Assembly (NCBI GenBank): GCA_020846575.1
Contig: JADLDQ010000199.1
Location: 1 to 11,241, forward strand
DNA length: 11,241 nucleotides
Source of the DNA: Burkholderiales bacterium
GTDB lineage: Bacteria > Pseudomonadota > Gammaproteobacteria > Burkholderiales > SG8-39
Reading direction: 5' to 3'
In this document: positions 1 through 7,240 of the stretch, one piece after another
Layout of the letters: each line of letters starts with the position of its first letter
Numbering within the stretch: the stretch's first letter is position 1
The notes under the pieces: generated by a model
What the model was told of the DNA's origin: nothing
Seen by the model: the letters and a program-made list of their open reading frames with translations, nothing else
Databases searched by the model: none
Made by a program: the position numbers and the translations under genes

Positions 1-2
1 GA

Positions 3-1517
3 GAAGGCCGCACCAAAGATGGCCGGACAATTGATGTTCAGGTAGACTGGGATTACAAACGGGACAGCAAGGAAAGAGTCATCGGGTTTATTTCGATTGT
101 CACTGATATCACCGAGCGCCAGCGCCAGGAGCAGGAGCAGGCGCGGGAGCGCGAGCGCGCGGCCGCCTCGGAGAAGCGTCTCGTGGAAGAGGACCGTGCG
201 AAGGCCGATGCCGAAGCCGCGGCGCTCGCCCGCAAGGAAGCCCGAAGGCAGGCGCGCGCCCGCGGGCGCGCGGATGCGGGCAGGCAGGGCGTGGCCCAGC
301 CGGCCGTGGAGGCCCTTGGGCCCGAGCCGTTCCATGCCGAGGAACCGCGGCCGCCGCGCCGGGTGGGCCGCGGGGTCGCGATCGCTCTGGTTGCGCTGGT
401 GGCGGTGGCGCTGGCCGGATTGAATTTCGCACCCATCGATGCGGGCTCGTTCGAGAGGGCGGCCAGCGCGCGGCTCGGCGAACCGGTCAGGATCGGTTCG
501 ATCCGGCTTTCGGTCATGCCTTTGCCCCGGCTGCGCATGGAGAACGTCGCCGTGGGCGCGGGCGGCGAGATCAGGATCGCCGGCATCGAGGCCGCGCCGG
601 ATGTGGGGGCGATCTGGAACGAGAAAAAGCATTTCGGCAGCGTGACGCTCGATGGCGTGAGCGCGCCGGCAGGTTCGCTCGCCGCGCTCCTGTGGGGCAA
701 GGGTTCCGGGGATTCGCTTCGCATCGACAGCCTCGTGGTCAAGGGCGCCAGGCTGCAGTTGCCCGGCGTGGAACTGCCCGTGATCGATGCCACCGGAACC
801 TTCGGCGGCGGCGGCAACCTGGAGCAGGCGACGATCACCGCCAGGGGCGGCAAGTTTTCGGTGAAGGTCGCGGCGAAAGGCGCCAGCGCGCAGGTCGAGA
901 TCAGCGCGGGCGAGGTCACCTTTCCTTTCGGTGGCACGATACGTTTCGACGACTTCAGGGCCCGCGGCGTGGCGAATCCCGCCGAGCTGGCGCTGAGCGA
1001 GATCGAAGCCTCCGCGCTGGGCGGAGTCCTCAGGGGCAACGCGCGGCTGCGCTGGACACCGGCCTGGAGTGTCGAAGGGCAGATGACGGGGCGTGGTATC
1101 GATCCGGCGCGCTTCGCGGCGCCGCTGGTTGCATCGGGCAGCGTCGAGGGCAGATTCGCCTATTCGATGAGGAGCCCGACTCCGGAGCGGCTCGCCTCCG
1201 CGCTGCGATACGAGGGCAGCTTCACCATGCACAAGGGCACCCTGGGTACGGTGGATCTCACCCGGGTGCTCCAGGGCGCGGACTCACCGGGCGGGACCAC
1301 CCTGTTCTCCGAGATGAGCGGCAGCTTCGCGGGCGACCTCTCCCGGGTGCAGCTGCGCCGGGTGCGCCTGGGCGCCGGGATGCTCTCGGCGAGCGGCGAT
1401 CTCGCCGTCGGTCCGCAGAAGAACCTCAGCGGCCGCTTCGATGTGGAACTGCGCAATCAGGCGCGCGCCGCGTTCGTGCTCGGCGGTACCCTTCCGGCGC
1501 CCGTGGTACGCCGCTAG
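3..1517 (+). CDS. PAS - coiled coil - transmembrane - AsmA-like fusion protein (5' end outside window)
   Basis: The reading frame is open from base 3, so the gene begins upstream; 504 residues are visible. Visible residues 1-40 look like the end of a PAS domain, closing with the typical VTDITERQRQ signature that leads into a signalling helix. Residues about 37-95 are strongly charged (Arg/Glu/Ala repeats) and probably coiled coil. A basic RPPRR stretch precedes one hydrophobic helix (about 122-142, GVAIALVALVAVALAG). The remainder resembles AsmA-family proteins: the ERAASARLGEPVRIGSIRLS entry, the LPRLRMENVAVG strand, and an ending (VELRNQ...GGTLPAPVVRR) typical of the AsmA C-terminal region. 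AsmA proteins are inner-membrane proteins with a large periplasmic beta-rich part, implicated in outer-membrane or lipid homeostasis. By topology the PAS part would be cytoplasmic. A GTG at 183 could start a shorter AsmA-only protein, but no good Shine-Dalgarno precedes it. Domain calls are fairly sure; the role of the fusion is unknown. Confidence 0.75.
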   Translation, partial: EGRTKDGRTIDVQVDWDYKRDSKERVIGFISIVTDITERQRQEQEQARERERAAASEKRLVEEDRAKADAEAAALARKEARRQARARGRADAGRQGVAQPAVEALGPEPFHAEEPRPPRRVGRGVAIALVALVAVALAGLNFAPIDAGSFERAASARLGEPVRIGSIRLSVMPLPRLRMENVAVGAGGEIRIAGIEAAPDVGAIWNEKKHFGSVTLDGVSAPAGSLAALLWGKGSGDSLRIDSLVVKGARLQLPGVELPVIDATGTFGGGGNLEQATITARGGKFSVKVAAKGASAQVEISAGEVTFPFGGTIRFDDFRARGVANPAELALSEIEASALGGVLRGNARLRWTPAWSVEGQMTGRGIDPARFAAPLVASGSVEGRFAYSMRSPTPERLASALRYEGSFTMHKGTLGTVDLTRVLQGADSPGGTTLFSEMSGSFAGDLSRVQLRRVRLGAGMLSASGDLAVGPQKNLSGRFDVELRNQARAAFVLGGTLPAPVVRR

Positions 1518-1565
1518 CAGGTCGCGGGTGAGCAGCACCACACCGGGCGCAGCGCCGCAGAAGCG

Positions 1566-4500
1566 ATGCCGGCGATCCTGAAGCTGCGCGGCGGACCGGC
1601 CCTGTCGCCGTTTCGCCTCGCGAAACTCAATGCGCGGCTCGGCGCGCTCGATCCGGCGCTCGTCGCGGTCGCCGCCGAGTACTGGCACCTGGTCGAGATC
1701 GAGGGCGACGCGCTGGCGCCGGGCGAATCCGCGGTGCTCGAGCGCTTGCTCGAGTACGGCGACCCGGCCCCGGCCCGCAACCCCGTCGGCGAGTTCATGC
1801 TGATCGTGCCGCGCCTGGGGACGGTCTCGCCCTGGTCGTCCAAGGCGACCGACATCGCCCAGCGCTGCGGTCTGGCGGCAGTGCGCCGCGTCGAGCGCGG
1901 GGTGGGCTACCACTTCTGGGGACCTTTCCAGGCGCACTGGGAAGCCTGCGCGGCCCTGGTGCACGACCGCATGACCGAGTCGGTGCTGTTCGCGCTCTCG
2001 GGGGCGGAACTCGTGTTCCAGCGCGTCGAGCCTCGGCCCATGGCCAGCGTGCCCCTGCTGGCCGAAGGCGCCGCGGCCCTGGATCGCGCCAACGCCGAGC
2101 TGGGCCTCGCACTCTCGGCCGACGAGATCGACTACCTCGCGCGCCACTTCCAGGGCGAGGGGCGCGATCCTACCGACGTGGAGCTGACCATGTTCGCGCA
2201 GGCGAACTCGGAGCACTGCCGGCACAAGATCTTCAACGCCGCCTGGGTGATCGACGGCCAGCCGCAGCCGCACACGCTGTTCCAGATGATTCGCGGCACC
2301 CACGAAGCGAACCCGGGCGGCACCGTGCTCGCCTACTCCGACAACGCCGCCATCATGGAAGGCCGCTTCATCGAGCGCTTTGCCGCAGATGCCGCAGGGC
2401 GCTACGCCCGCGAGCCGGCGCGCCTGCACACGGTGATGAAGTGCGAGACGCACAATCACCCCACGGCGATCGCACCTTTCCCCGGCGCGGCCACCGGCTC
2501 GGGCGGCGAGATCCGCGACGAGGGCGCGACCGGGCGCGGCGCGAAACCCAAGGCGGGCCTGTGCGGATTCTCGGTGTCGCACCTGCGCATCCACGCGCTG
2601 CCCGAGCCCTGGGAGGGGTCGCAGGGCCGGCCGCAGCGCATCGCCGCGGCGCTTTCCATCATGATCGAGGGCCCGGTGGGCGCCGCTTCGTTCAACAATG
2701 AGTTCGGGCGTCCCAACCTCTGCGGCTACTTTCGCGCCTTCGAAACCTCCGCCGGCGCCGCGCCGCGCGGCTACAACAAACCGATCATGATCGCCGGGGG
2801 CATCGGCAATATCGACGCCCGCCATGCGCTCAAGGCCGAGTTGCCCCCGGGGACGCTGCTCGCCCAGCTGGGCGGTCCCGGCCTGCTGATCGGCATGGGC
2901 GGCGGCGCGGCATCCAGCATGGACACCGGCGCCAATGCCGAGGCGCTCGATTTCGACTCGGTGCAGCGCGGCAACGCCGAGATGCAGCGGCGCGCGCAGG
3001 AAGTGATCGACCGCTGCTGGCAGCTGGGAGAGGCGAATCCCATCCTTTCGATCCACGACGTGGGCGCGGGCGGTCTGTCCAACGCGCTGCCCGAACTCGC
3101 GCACGGCGCCGGACGTGGCGCCGTGATCGACCTGCGCAGCGTGCCGAGCGAGGAACCCGGCATGTCGCCGCGCGAGATCTGGTGCAACGAGGCGCAGGAA
3201 CGCTACGTGCTCGGCATCGCGCCGGATGCGCTCGAGGCGTTCCGGCGCATCTGCGAGCGCGAGCGTTGCCCGTTCGCGGTGCTGGGGCGCGCGACCGAGG
3301 ACGGCCGGCTGCGCGTCGAGGACAGCCGTTTCGGCAACCGCCCGGTGGACATGAGCCTCGCGGCGTTGTTCGGCAACCCGCCGAAGATGGTGCGCGCGGT
3401 GCTGCGGCTCGCACCGCGGCTCGAGCCGCTGTCGCTCGCAGGGATCGAGTTGGAGGAAGCCTGCCGGCGGGTGCTGCGCTCACCGAGCGTGGGCTCGAAG
3501 GGCTTCCTGATCTCGATCGGCGACCGCAGCGTGGGCGGGCTGTGCGCGCGCGACCCTTGCGTGGGGCCCTGGCAGGTGCCCGCCGCCGACTGCGCCGCGA
3601 CCCTGTACGGATTCGAGGGCTTCGAGGGCGAGGCCTTCGCCATGGGCGAGCGCACGCCGCTTGCGCTGATCGACGCGCCGGCATCGGGCCGCATGGCGGT
3701 GGCCGAGGCGCTCACCAACCTGGCGGCGGCGCCGGTGGCAGACCTTGCGCGGGTCAAGCTCTCGGCCAACTGGATGGCTGCGGCCGGCTCGCCCGGCGAG
3801 GATGCGGCGCTCTACGACACGGTGCGGGCGGTGGCCGTGGAACTGTGTACGCGCATCGGCGTGTCGATCCCCGTGGGCAAGGATTCGCTGTCGATGCGCA
3901 CCGCCTGGCAGGAAGGCGGTGAAGCGCGCGAAGTCCTCGCGCCGGTCTCGCTCATCGTCTCCGCCTTCGCTCCCTGCGAGGACGCGCGCAGGGTGCTGAC
4001 GCCGCAGCTGCGGCTGGACTGCGGCGACACGGCGCTCGTGCTCGTCGACCTGGGCCGGGGCCGCAACCGCCTGGGCGGCTCGATGCTCGCGCAGGTGTTC
4101 GCGCGCCTGGGCGACACCGCGCCCGACCTGGACGATCCGCAGGCGCTCGCCGCCTTCTTCGCCGTGGTGCAGTCGCTCAACCGTGAAGGGCTGCTGCTCG
4201 CCTACCACGACCGCTCCGACGGCGGCCTTCTCGCCACCGTCTGTGAAATGGCCTTCGCCGGGCGCACCGGCGTGACGCTGAATCTCGACCTGCTTGCCTG
4301 GGATGCGCGCTCGCTCGACGTGGAGGGCAACGAGCGCCGGCCGGAACTGATGGCGGGCCGCGACCTGGAGCGCGTGCTCGCGGCGCTGTTCACGGAGGAA
4401 CTGGGCGCTGTCGTTCAGGTGCGCGCGCAGGACCGCGCCAAGGTGCTCGCGCGGCTGCGCGACGCGGGGCTTCACGCGCACTGGATCGGTTCGCCGAACC

Positions 4501-5498
4501 GGCGCGACGAGCTGCGCCTGGTGCGAAATGCGAAACCGGTATTCGCCGCGCCGCGCGCCGCTTTGCAGCAGGAGTGGGCGAAGGTCGGCTTGCACATCCA
4601 GTCGCTGCGAGACAATCCCGAGTGCGCGCGCGAGGAGTTCGACGCCATCGCCGATGCCTCGGACCCGGGGCTGCACGCCAGCCTCGCGTTCGACCCGGCG
4701 CAGGACCCGGCCGCGCCTTTCGTCAACGCCGGCGCGCGGCCGAGGATCGCGATCCTGCGCGAGCAGGGCGTCAACGGCCAGGTCGAGATGGCGGCGGCCT
4801 TCGACCGCGCCGGCTTCGAGGCGCACGACGTGCACATGAGCGACATCGTGGAAGGACGCGCGTCGCTTTCCGCCTTCAAGGGGTTGGCGGCGGGCGGCGG
4901 CTTTTCCTACGGTGACGTGCTGGGCGGCGGGGCGGGCTGGGCGAAATCTATCCTCTTCAATCCCCGGGCGCGTGCGGCGTTCGAGGCTTTCTTCGCGCGC
5001 GGCGACAGCTTCGCGCTGGGCGCCTGCAACGGTTGCCAGATGATGAGCAACCTGCGCGAACTGATCCCGGGCGCTGCGGCCTGGCCGCGCTTCGCGCGCA
5101 ACCGCTCCGAGCAGTTCGAGGCGCGCCTGGTGATGGTGGAGATCACCGAGAGTCCCTCGATCCTGTTCGCCGGCATGGCCGGCAGCCGCCTGCCGATCGT
5201 CACCGCGCACGGCGAGGGGCGGGCCGAGTTCGAGGGGCCGCAAGCGCAGGCGCGGGCGCTGGTGGCGATGCGCTACGTGGACAACCGCGGGCTGCCGGCC
5301 GAGACCTATCCCTTCAACCCCGGCGGCTCGCCAGCCGGCATCACCGGTGTCACCACGCCCGATGGGCGCTTCACCATCCTCATGCCGCACCCGGAGCGGG
5401 TGTTCCGCAGCGTGCAGATGTCCTGGCGCCCCCCGGACTGGGGCGAGGACAGCCCCTGGATGCGCCTGTTCCGCAACGCGAGGGCCTGGGTAGGATAG
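1566..5498 (+). CDS. purL: Phosphoribosylformylglycinamidine (FGAM) synthase, large single-chain type
   Basis: This cytoplasmic enzyme converts FGAR, glutamine and ATP to FGAM, the fourth step of de novo purine synthesis. The product has 1310 residues, the usual size of the proteobacterial single-chain enzyme, which fuses PurS-like, synthetase and glutaminase parts. The start resembles the E. coli N-terminus (LRGGPALSPFRLAKL). The synthetase part carries NSEHCRHKIF with the catalytic-type His at residue 217, followed by MKCETHNHPTAIAPFPGA and a glycine-rich GSGGEIRDEGATGRGAKPKAG segment. A second synthetase half contains VGKDSLSMRT. The C-terminal class I glutamine amidotransferase domain starts near residue 1060 (RIAILREQGVNGQVEM); its triad is visible as Cys1154 (GACNGCQMM), His1275 and Glu1277 (MPHPERVF). 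The end (DWGEDSPWMRLFRNAR) is also typical. The ATG lies 48 bases after the AsmA-like gene, so co-transcription is possible, although its ribosome binding site is weak. Nothing looks broken. Confidence 0.98.
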   Translation: MPAILKLRGGPALSPFRLAKLNARLGALDPALVAVAAEYWHLVEIEGDALAPGESAVLERLLEYGDPAPARNPVGEFMLIVPRLGTVSPWSSKATDIAQRCGLAAVRRVERGVGYHFWGPFQAHWEACAALVHDRMTESVLFALSGAELVFQRVEPRPMASVPLLAEGAAALDRANAELGLALSADEIDYLARHFQGEGRDPTDVELTMFAQANSEHCRHKIFNAAWVIDGQPQPHTLFQMIRGTHEANPGGTVLAYSDNAAIMEGRFIERFAADAAGRYAREPARLHTVMKCETHNHPTAIAPFPGAATGSGGEIRDEGATGRGAKPKAGLCGFSVSHLRIHALPEPWEGSQGRPQRIAAALSIMIEGPVGAASFNNEFGRPNLCGYFRAFETSAGAAPRGYNKPIMIAGGIGNIDARHALKAELPPGTLLAQLGGPGLLIGMGGGAASSMDTGANAEALDFDSVQRGNAEMQRRAQEVIDRCWQLGEANPILSIHDVGAGGLSNALPELAHGAGRGAVIDLRSVPSEEPGMSPREIWCNEAQERYVLGIAPDALEAFRRICERERCPFAVLGRATEDGRLRVEDSRFGNRPVDMSLAALFGNPPKMVRAVLRLAPRLEPLSLAGIELEEACRRVLRSPSVGSKGFLISIGDRSVGGLCARDPCVGPWQVPAADCAATLYGFEGFEGEAFAMGERTPLALIDAPASGRMAVAEALTNLAAAPVADLARVKLSANWMAAAGSPGEDAALYDTVRAVAVELCTRIGVSIPVGKDSLSMRTAWQEGGEAREVLAPVSLIVSAFAPCEDARRVLTPQLRLDCGDTALVLVDLGRGRNRLGGSMLAQVFARLGDTAPDLDDPQALAAFFAVVQSLNREGLLLAYHDRSDGGLLATVCEMAFAGRTGVTLNLDLLAWDARSLDVEGNERRPELMAGRDLERVLAALFTEELGAVVQVRAQDRAKVLARLRDAGLHAHWIGSPNRRDELRLVRNAKPVFAAPRAALQQEWAKVGLHIQSLRDNPECAREEFDAIADASDPGLHASLAFDPAQDPAAPFVNAGARPRIAILREQGVNGQVEMAAAFDRAGFEAHDVHMSDIVEGRASLSAFKGLAAGGGFSYGDVLGGGAGWAKSILFNPRARAAFEAFFARGDSFALGACNGCQMMSNLRELIPGAAAWPRFARNRSEQFEARLVMVEITESPSILFAGMAGSRLPIVTAHGEGRAEFEGPQAQARALVAMRYVDNRGLPAETYPFNPGGSPAGITGVTTPDGRFTILMPHPERVFRSVQMSWRPPDWGEDSPWMRLFRNARAWVG

Positions 5499-5578
5499 GC
5501 GACGGCGCGGGATGCGCCCGGCGCAACGCGGGCATCCGGGGTTGCGCGCGCGCTCGAGCGCCCTTTCACCGCCGTCGC
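5499..5578. terminator. Inverted repeats between convergent genes, possible shared terminator
   Basis: Directly after the purL stop, GCGACGGCG (5499-5507) has a perfect 9-base inverted copy, CGCCGTCGC (5570-5578). Between them lie a GGATGC (5510-5515) / GCATCC (5532-5537) pair and the 12-base palindrome GCGCTCGAGCGC (5550-5561). The gap separates the convergent purL and regulator genes, where a bidirectional terminator would be expected. There is no clear T-tract, and GC-rich DNA produces such repeats by chance, so the terminator call is tentative. Confidence 0.3.
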
Positions 5579-5614
5579 GCCGCGCTCGAGCCGGCCCCGC
5601 TGCCGGCGCCCGGA

Positions 5615-6667
5615 TCAGTCGCCCGTCGCCGGGACAGTTCGGGACAGCAGCTCCCTCAGGTGCGCAATCATCGCGCGCGCCGTGTCGAAGCGGCGATCGA
5701 CGAAGCCGGCATCGAGTCCCGCGTGCTGCATGTGAAAGAAGTCCAGCATGCTCTGCACGTCGGTGGCAAAGCCGATGTGATCGCCGAATCCCTGGTCGAA
5801 GACCTGGTCGCGCTCATCGGAGGCGATGCCTGCGCTTTTCACGCACTCCGACTCGCGCCCGAGAAACAGGAGCTTGCTCAACTTCTGCCCGGCATCGATG
5901 CGCTCGCCGGCGGCCGGGAGATAGAGCAGGTCGTAGCGCAGCTGGGGGCACTTGCGCAGCAGATGCAGGCGGTACTGCTCGGGGTAGGCCTCCAGGTAGG
6001 CGATCAGGGTCTGGACATGTTCCCTGAGGAAGAACCGGTGCCTTTGCGCGTGCTCGGCGCGCGCGTGCCTCTCCCACCTTCGCAGGTAGCGCTCCAGGCA
6101 GCCGGAACAGATGTAGGTGCTTATCCGGTTGCCCCTTCTCAGGGCTTCGTTGACGAGCTTTCTTCGGTGCGCGCACGCGCTCGCCATCATGTCCATGTAC
6201 ACCGAGGAAGTCTTGCTGCGCGGCGCGCGCAGCTCGTTCAGGAAATGGGTGTGTTCCGGAGACTCGAGCGTGTGGCTCGGCTGGTCCAGGGTATAGACCA
6301 GCAGCGCGTTGTCCGCGCACGCCAGCTGCTTCTCCATTCCGATCAGGAACCACTCGAGCGCCAGACTGCTGAACAGGGGAAGGAAGCCCGTGATCGTCTG
6401 GCTTTCGCTGGCGGCAAGGAAGTGCAGCGTATCGGACGTCGATACCTCGTCATGACCGTAGGCCGCCAGTAGGGCATCGATCTCCGCGAGCTTCATGTTC
6501 AGGCTCACCGCGATGTGGATCAGCGTCTTGCGCCTGAGCTGGATTCTCTGCCCGCTCCGTTCGACCCGTTCGATCTTCGCGAGAAGGGTGTTCGATATCC
6601 CGCTGATCTTGGAAATCTGGTTCCTGTTCAGCCCGGTCTTCTGCATCAGCTGGAGTACGTTGGGCAT
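5615..6667 (-). CDS. XRE-like helix-turn-helix transcriptional regulator with unrecognised C-terminal domain
   Basis: The product has 350 residues. Residues about 10-35 form a helix-turn-helix of the Cro/C1 (XRE) kind: GLNRNQISKISGISNTLLAK, followed by KIERVERSG and a further helix pair (RKTLIHIAVSLNMKLAEI) that fits the usual five-helix fold. The remaining 280 residues are mostly helical and I do not recognise them. They include a hydrophobic segment near FLPLFSSLALEWFLIGME, a Cys187-x-x-Cys190 pair (YICSGCLERY) followed by an Arg/His-rich stretch, and a sensor-like AYPEQYRLHLL segment. I chose the ATG at 6667 because AAGAGG (6681-6676 on the minus strand) sits 8 bases upstream and the protein then starts just before the HTH; a GTG at 6730 would add 21 Ala/Pro-rich residues. 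It is divergent from the five-gene operon and convergent with purL, so it is the likely regulator of that operon and perhaps of itself. DNA binding is well supported; ligand and targets are inferred. Confidence 0.8.
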   Translation of the reverse strand: MPNVLQLMQKTGLNRNQISKISGISNTLLAKIERVERSGQRIQLRRKTLIHIAVSLNMKLAEIDALLAAYGHDEVSTSDTLHFLAASESQTITGFLPLFSSLALEWFLIGMEKQLACADNALLVYTLDQPSHTLESPEHTHFLNELRAPRSKTSSVYMDMMASACAHRRKLVNEALRRGNRISTYICSGCLERYLRRWERHARAEHAQRHRFFLREHVQTLIAYLEAYPEQYRLHLLRKCPQLRYDLLYLPAAGERIDAGQKLSKLLFLGRESECVKSAGIASDERDQVFDQGFGDHIGFATDVQSMLDFFHMQHAGLDAGFVDRRFDTARAMIAHLRELLSRTVPATGD

Positions 6668-6740
6668 GGCGCAGGCCTCTTGTTCAAGCGCAGGGGCGGG
6701 GCGATCGAGCAGGGTCGGGAGCGCGAGCACCGCTGAATGT

Positions 6741-6753
6741 CAGTTCCGGGCGC
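6741..6753 (+). repeat. 13-base direct repeat, copy 1
   Basis: CAGTTCCGGGCGC, identical to the copy at 7199-7211. This copy lies 74 bases from the regulator start codon. It may be chance in GC-rich DNA. Confidence 0.4.
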
Positions 6754-6909
6754 AGGCGCGCGGCTTTCCCGACATCCGCCGCGAGCCGCGCGTAAGACGA
6801 GTTACGTTCAGTGGCGCCAGAGTTTGCGTGGAAACGCCCGCGCTCGCACCACCTCGACAAAGCGCTTCCAGAAGCACCAGCGTGGCTATGGGATCAGAGC
6901 GCGTCATGG

Positions 6910-6940
6910 ATGACAATACATTGATTTTATGCGCTATATG
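6910..6940 (+). promoter_or_regulatory. Candidate sigma70-type promoter for the five-gene operon
   Basis: ATGACA (6910-6915) matches five of six bases of the -35 consensus, and TATATG (6935-6940) gives a partial -10, but the 19-base spacer is longer than ideal. Transcription would start inside the adjoining palindrome and leave a leader of about 290 bases before the first gene. A second, weaker option is TTGTTT (7059-7064) with ATGTTA (7082-7087). On the minus strand, TAAAAT (6929-6924) is a good -10 match for the regulator gene but lacks a clear -35. This is pattern matching only; the true start is not established. Confidence 0.3.
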
Positions 6941-6958
6941 TCACAGTGCTCGCTGTGA
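6941..6958. promoter_or_regulatory. Candidate operator: 18-base interrupted palindrome
   Basis: TCACAG-N6-CTGTGA is a perfect 6-base inverted repeat. It lies at the edge of the AT-rich block, just after the candidate -10 for the operon and about 11 bases upstream of a -10-like TAAAAT on the opposite strand. A bound dimer could therefore affect both promoters. The half-sites are in the reverse order of a CRP site (which is TGTGA...TCACA), so CRP is not implied. Assignment to the neighbouring HTH protein rests on proximity only. Confidence 0.35.
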
Positions 6959-7198
6959 ACCCGCAGGCGTACCCGCCGGACTCCGAGAGCCCTGCTACCG
7001 GGAAAATGGTAGAAAGAGATTGCACATCATTACCAGCATAACAAATACAACAAAAAAATTGTTTGCTACATTAATTTTACGATGTTACTCTTTTCCGGCG
7101 CCGTGGTCGAAATATGGTGCACGGCAAACGCACAGCACACGGCCAGAGAAACTGCGCCCGGCGCAGCGCTCGGCCGGTCCGAGGTTCTGCCCGCGGCG

Positions 7199-7211
7199 CA
7201 GTTCCGGGCGC
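7199..7211 (+). repeat. 13-base direct repeat, copy 2
   Basis: CAGTTCCGGGCGC, identical to the copy at 6741-6753 and in the same orientation. It lies 30 bases from the first start codon of the operon. The two copies bracket the AT-rich control region. Confidence 0.4.
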
Positions 7212-7240
7212 CGCCGATCCGGAAAGCGAGGTCGATCCAC

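Larger units (their letters stand above)
6668..7240. other. 573-base divergent intergenic region
   Basis: No believable gene lies here. The part next to the regulator (6668-6900) and the part next to the operon (7090-7240) are GC-rich. The middle (about 6905-7090) is AT-rich; I count 19 G/C in 70 bases at 7011-7080, roughly 27%, inside a high-GC chromosome. It holds short inverted repeats at 6791-6806 (CGTAA-N6-TTACG), 6903-6914 (GTCAT-GG-ATGAC), 6941-6958 (listed separately), 6995-7012 (CTACC-N8-GGTAG) and 7049-7063 (AACAA-N5-TTGTT). A 13-base direct repeat occurs near both ends. The position suggests a shared control region for the regulator and the operon. Confidence 0.6.

Noticed and set aside
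1284..3104. 606-codon open frame on the minus strand opposite the AsmA-like gene and purL
   Set aside because: GC-rich codon usage keeps the opposite frames open. The plus strand here encodes clear AsmA and PurL sequence, and the antisense translation is Arg/Ala/Gly-rich with no family pattern.
3480..5390. 636-codon minus-strand open frame opposite purL
   Set aside because: Same shadow effect; the His/Arg/Ala-rich translation has no recognisable domain.
5033..6472. 479-codon plus-strand open frame across the end of purL and opposite the regulator
   Set aside because: It overlaps the conserved PurL glutaminase domain and runs antisense to a well-supported HTH gene.
6941..6958. CRP/FNR-type site
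   Set aside because: The half-sites are TCACA...TGTGA, the reverse order of a CRP site, and the FNR TTGAT-N4-ATCAA pattern is absent.
7007..7024. sigma54-like element (TGG...TTGCA) upstream of the operon
   Set aside because: The GG and GC elements are 12 bases apart instead of the strict 10, so it does not fit a -24/-12 promoter.
7082..7240. N-terminal extension of the NTase-like gene from 7082
   Set aside because: The added 53 residues look like translated promoter/leader DNA, and ATG 7241 has a GAGGT site 8 bases upstream.
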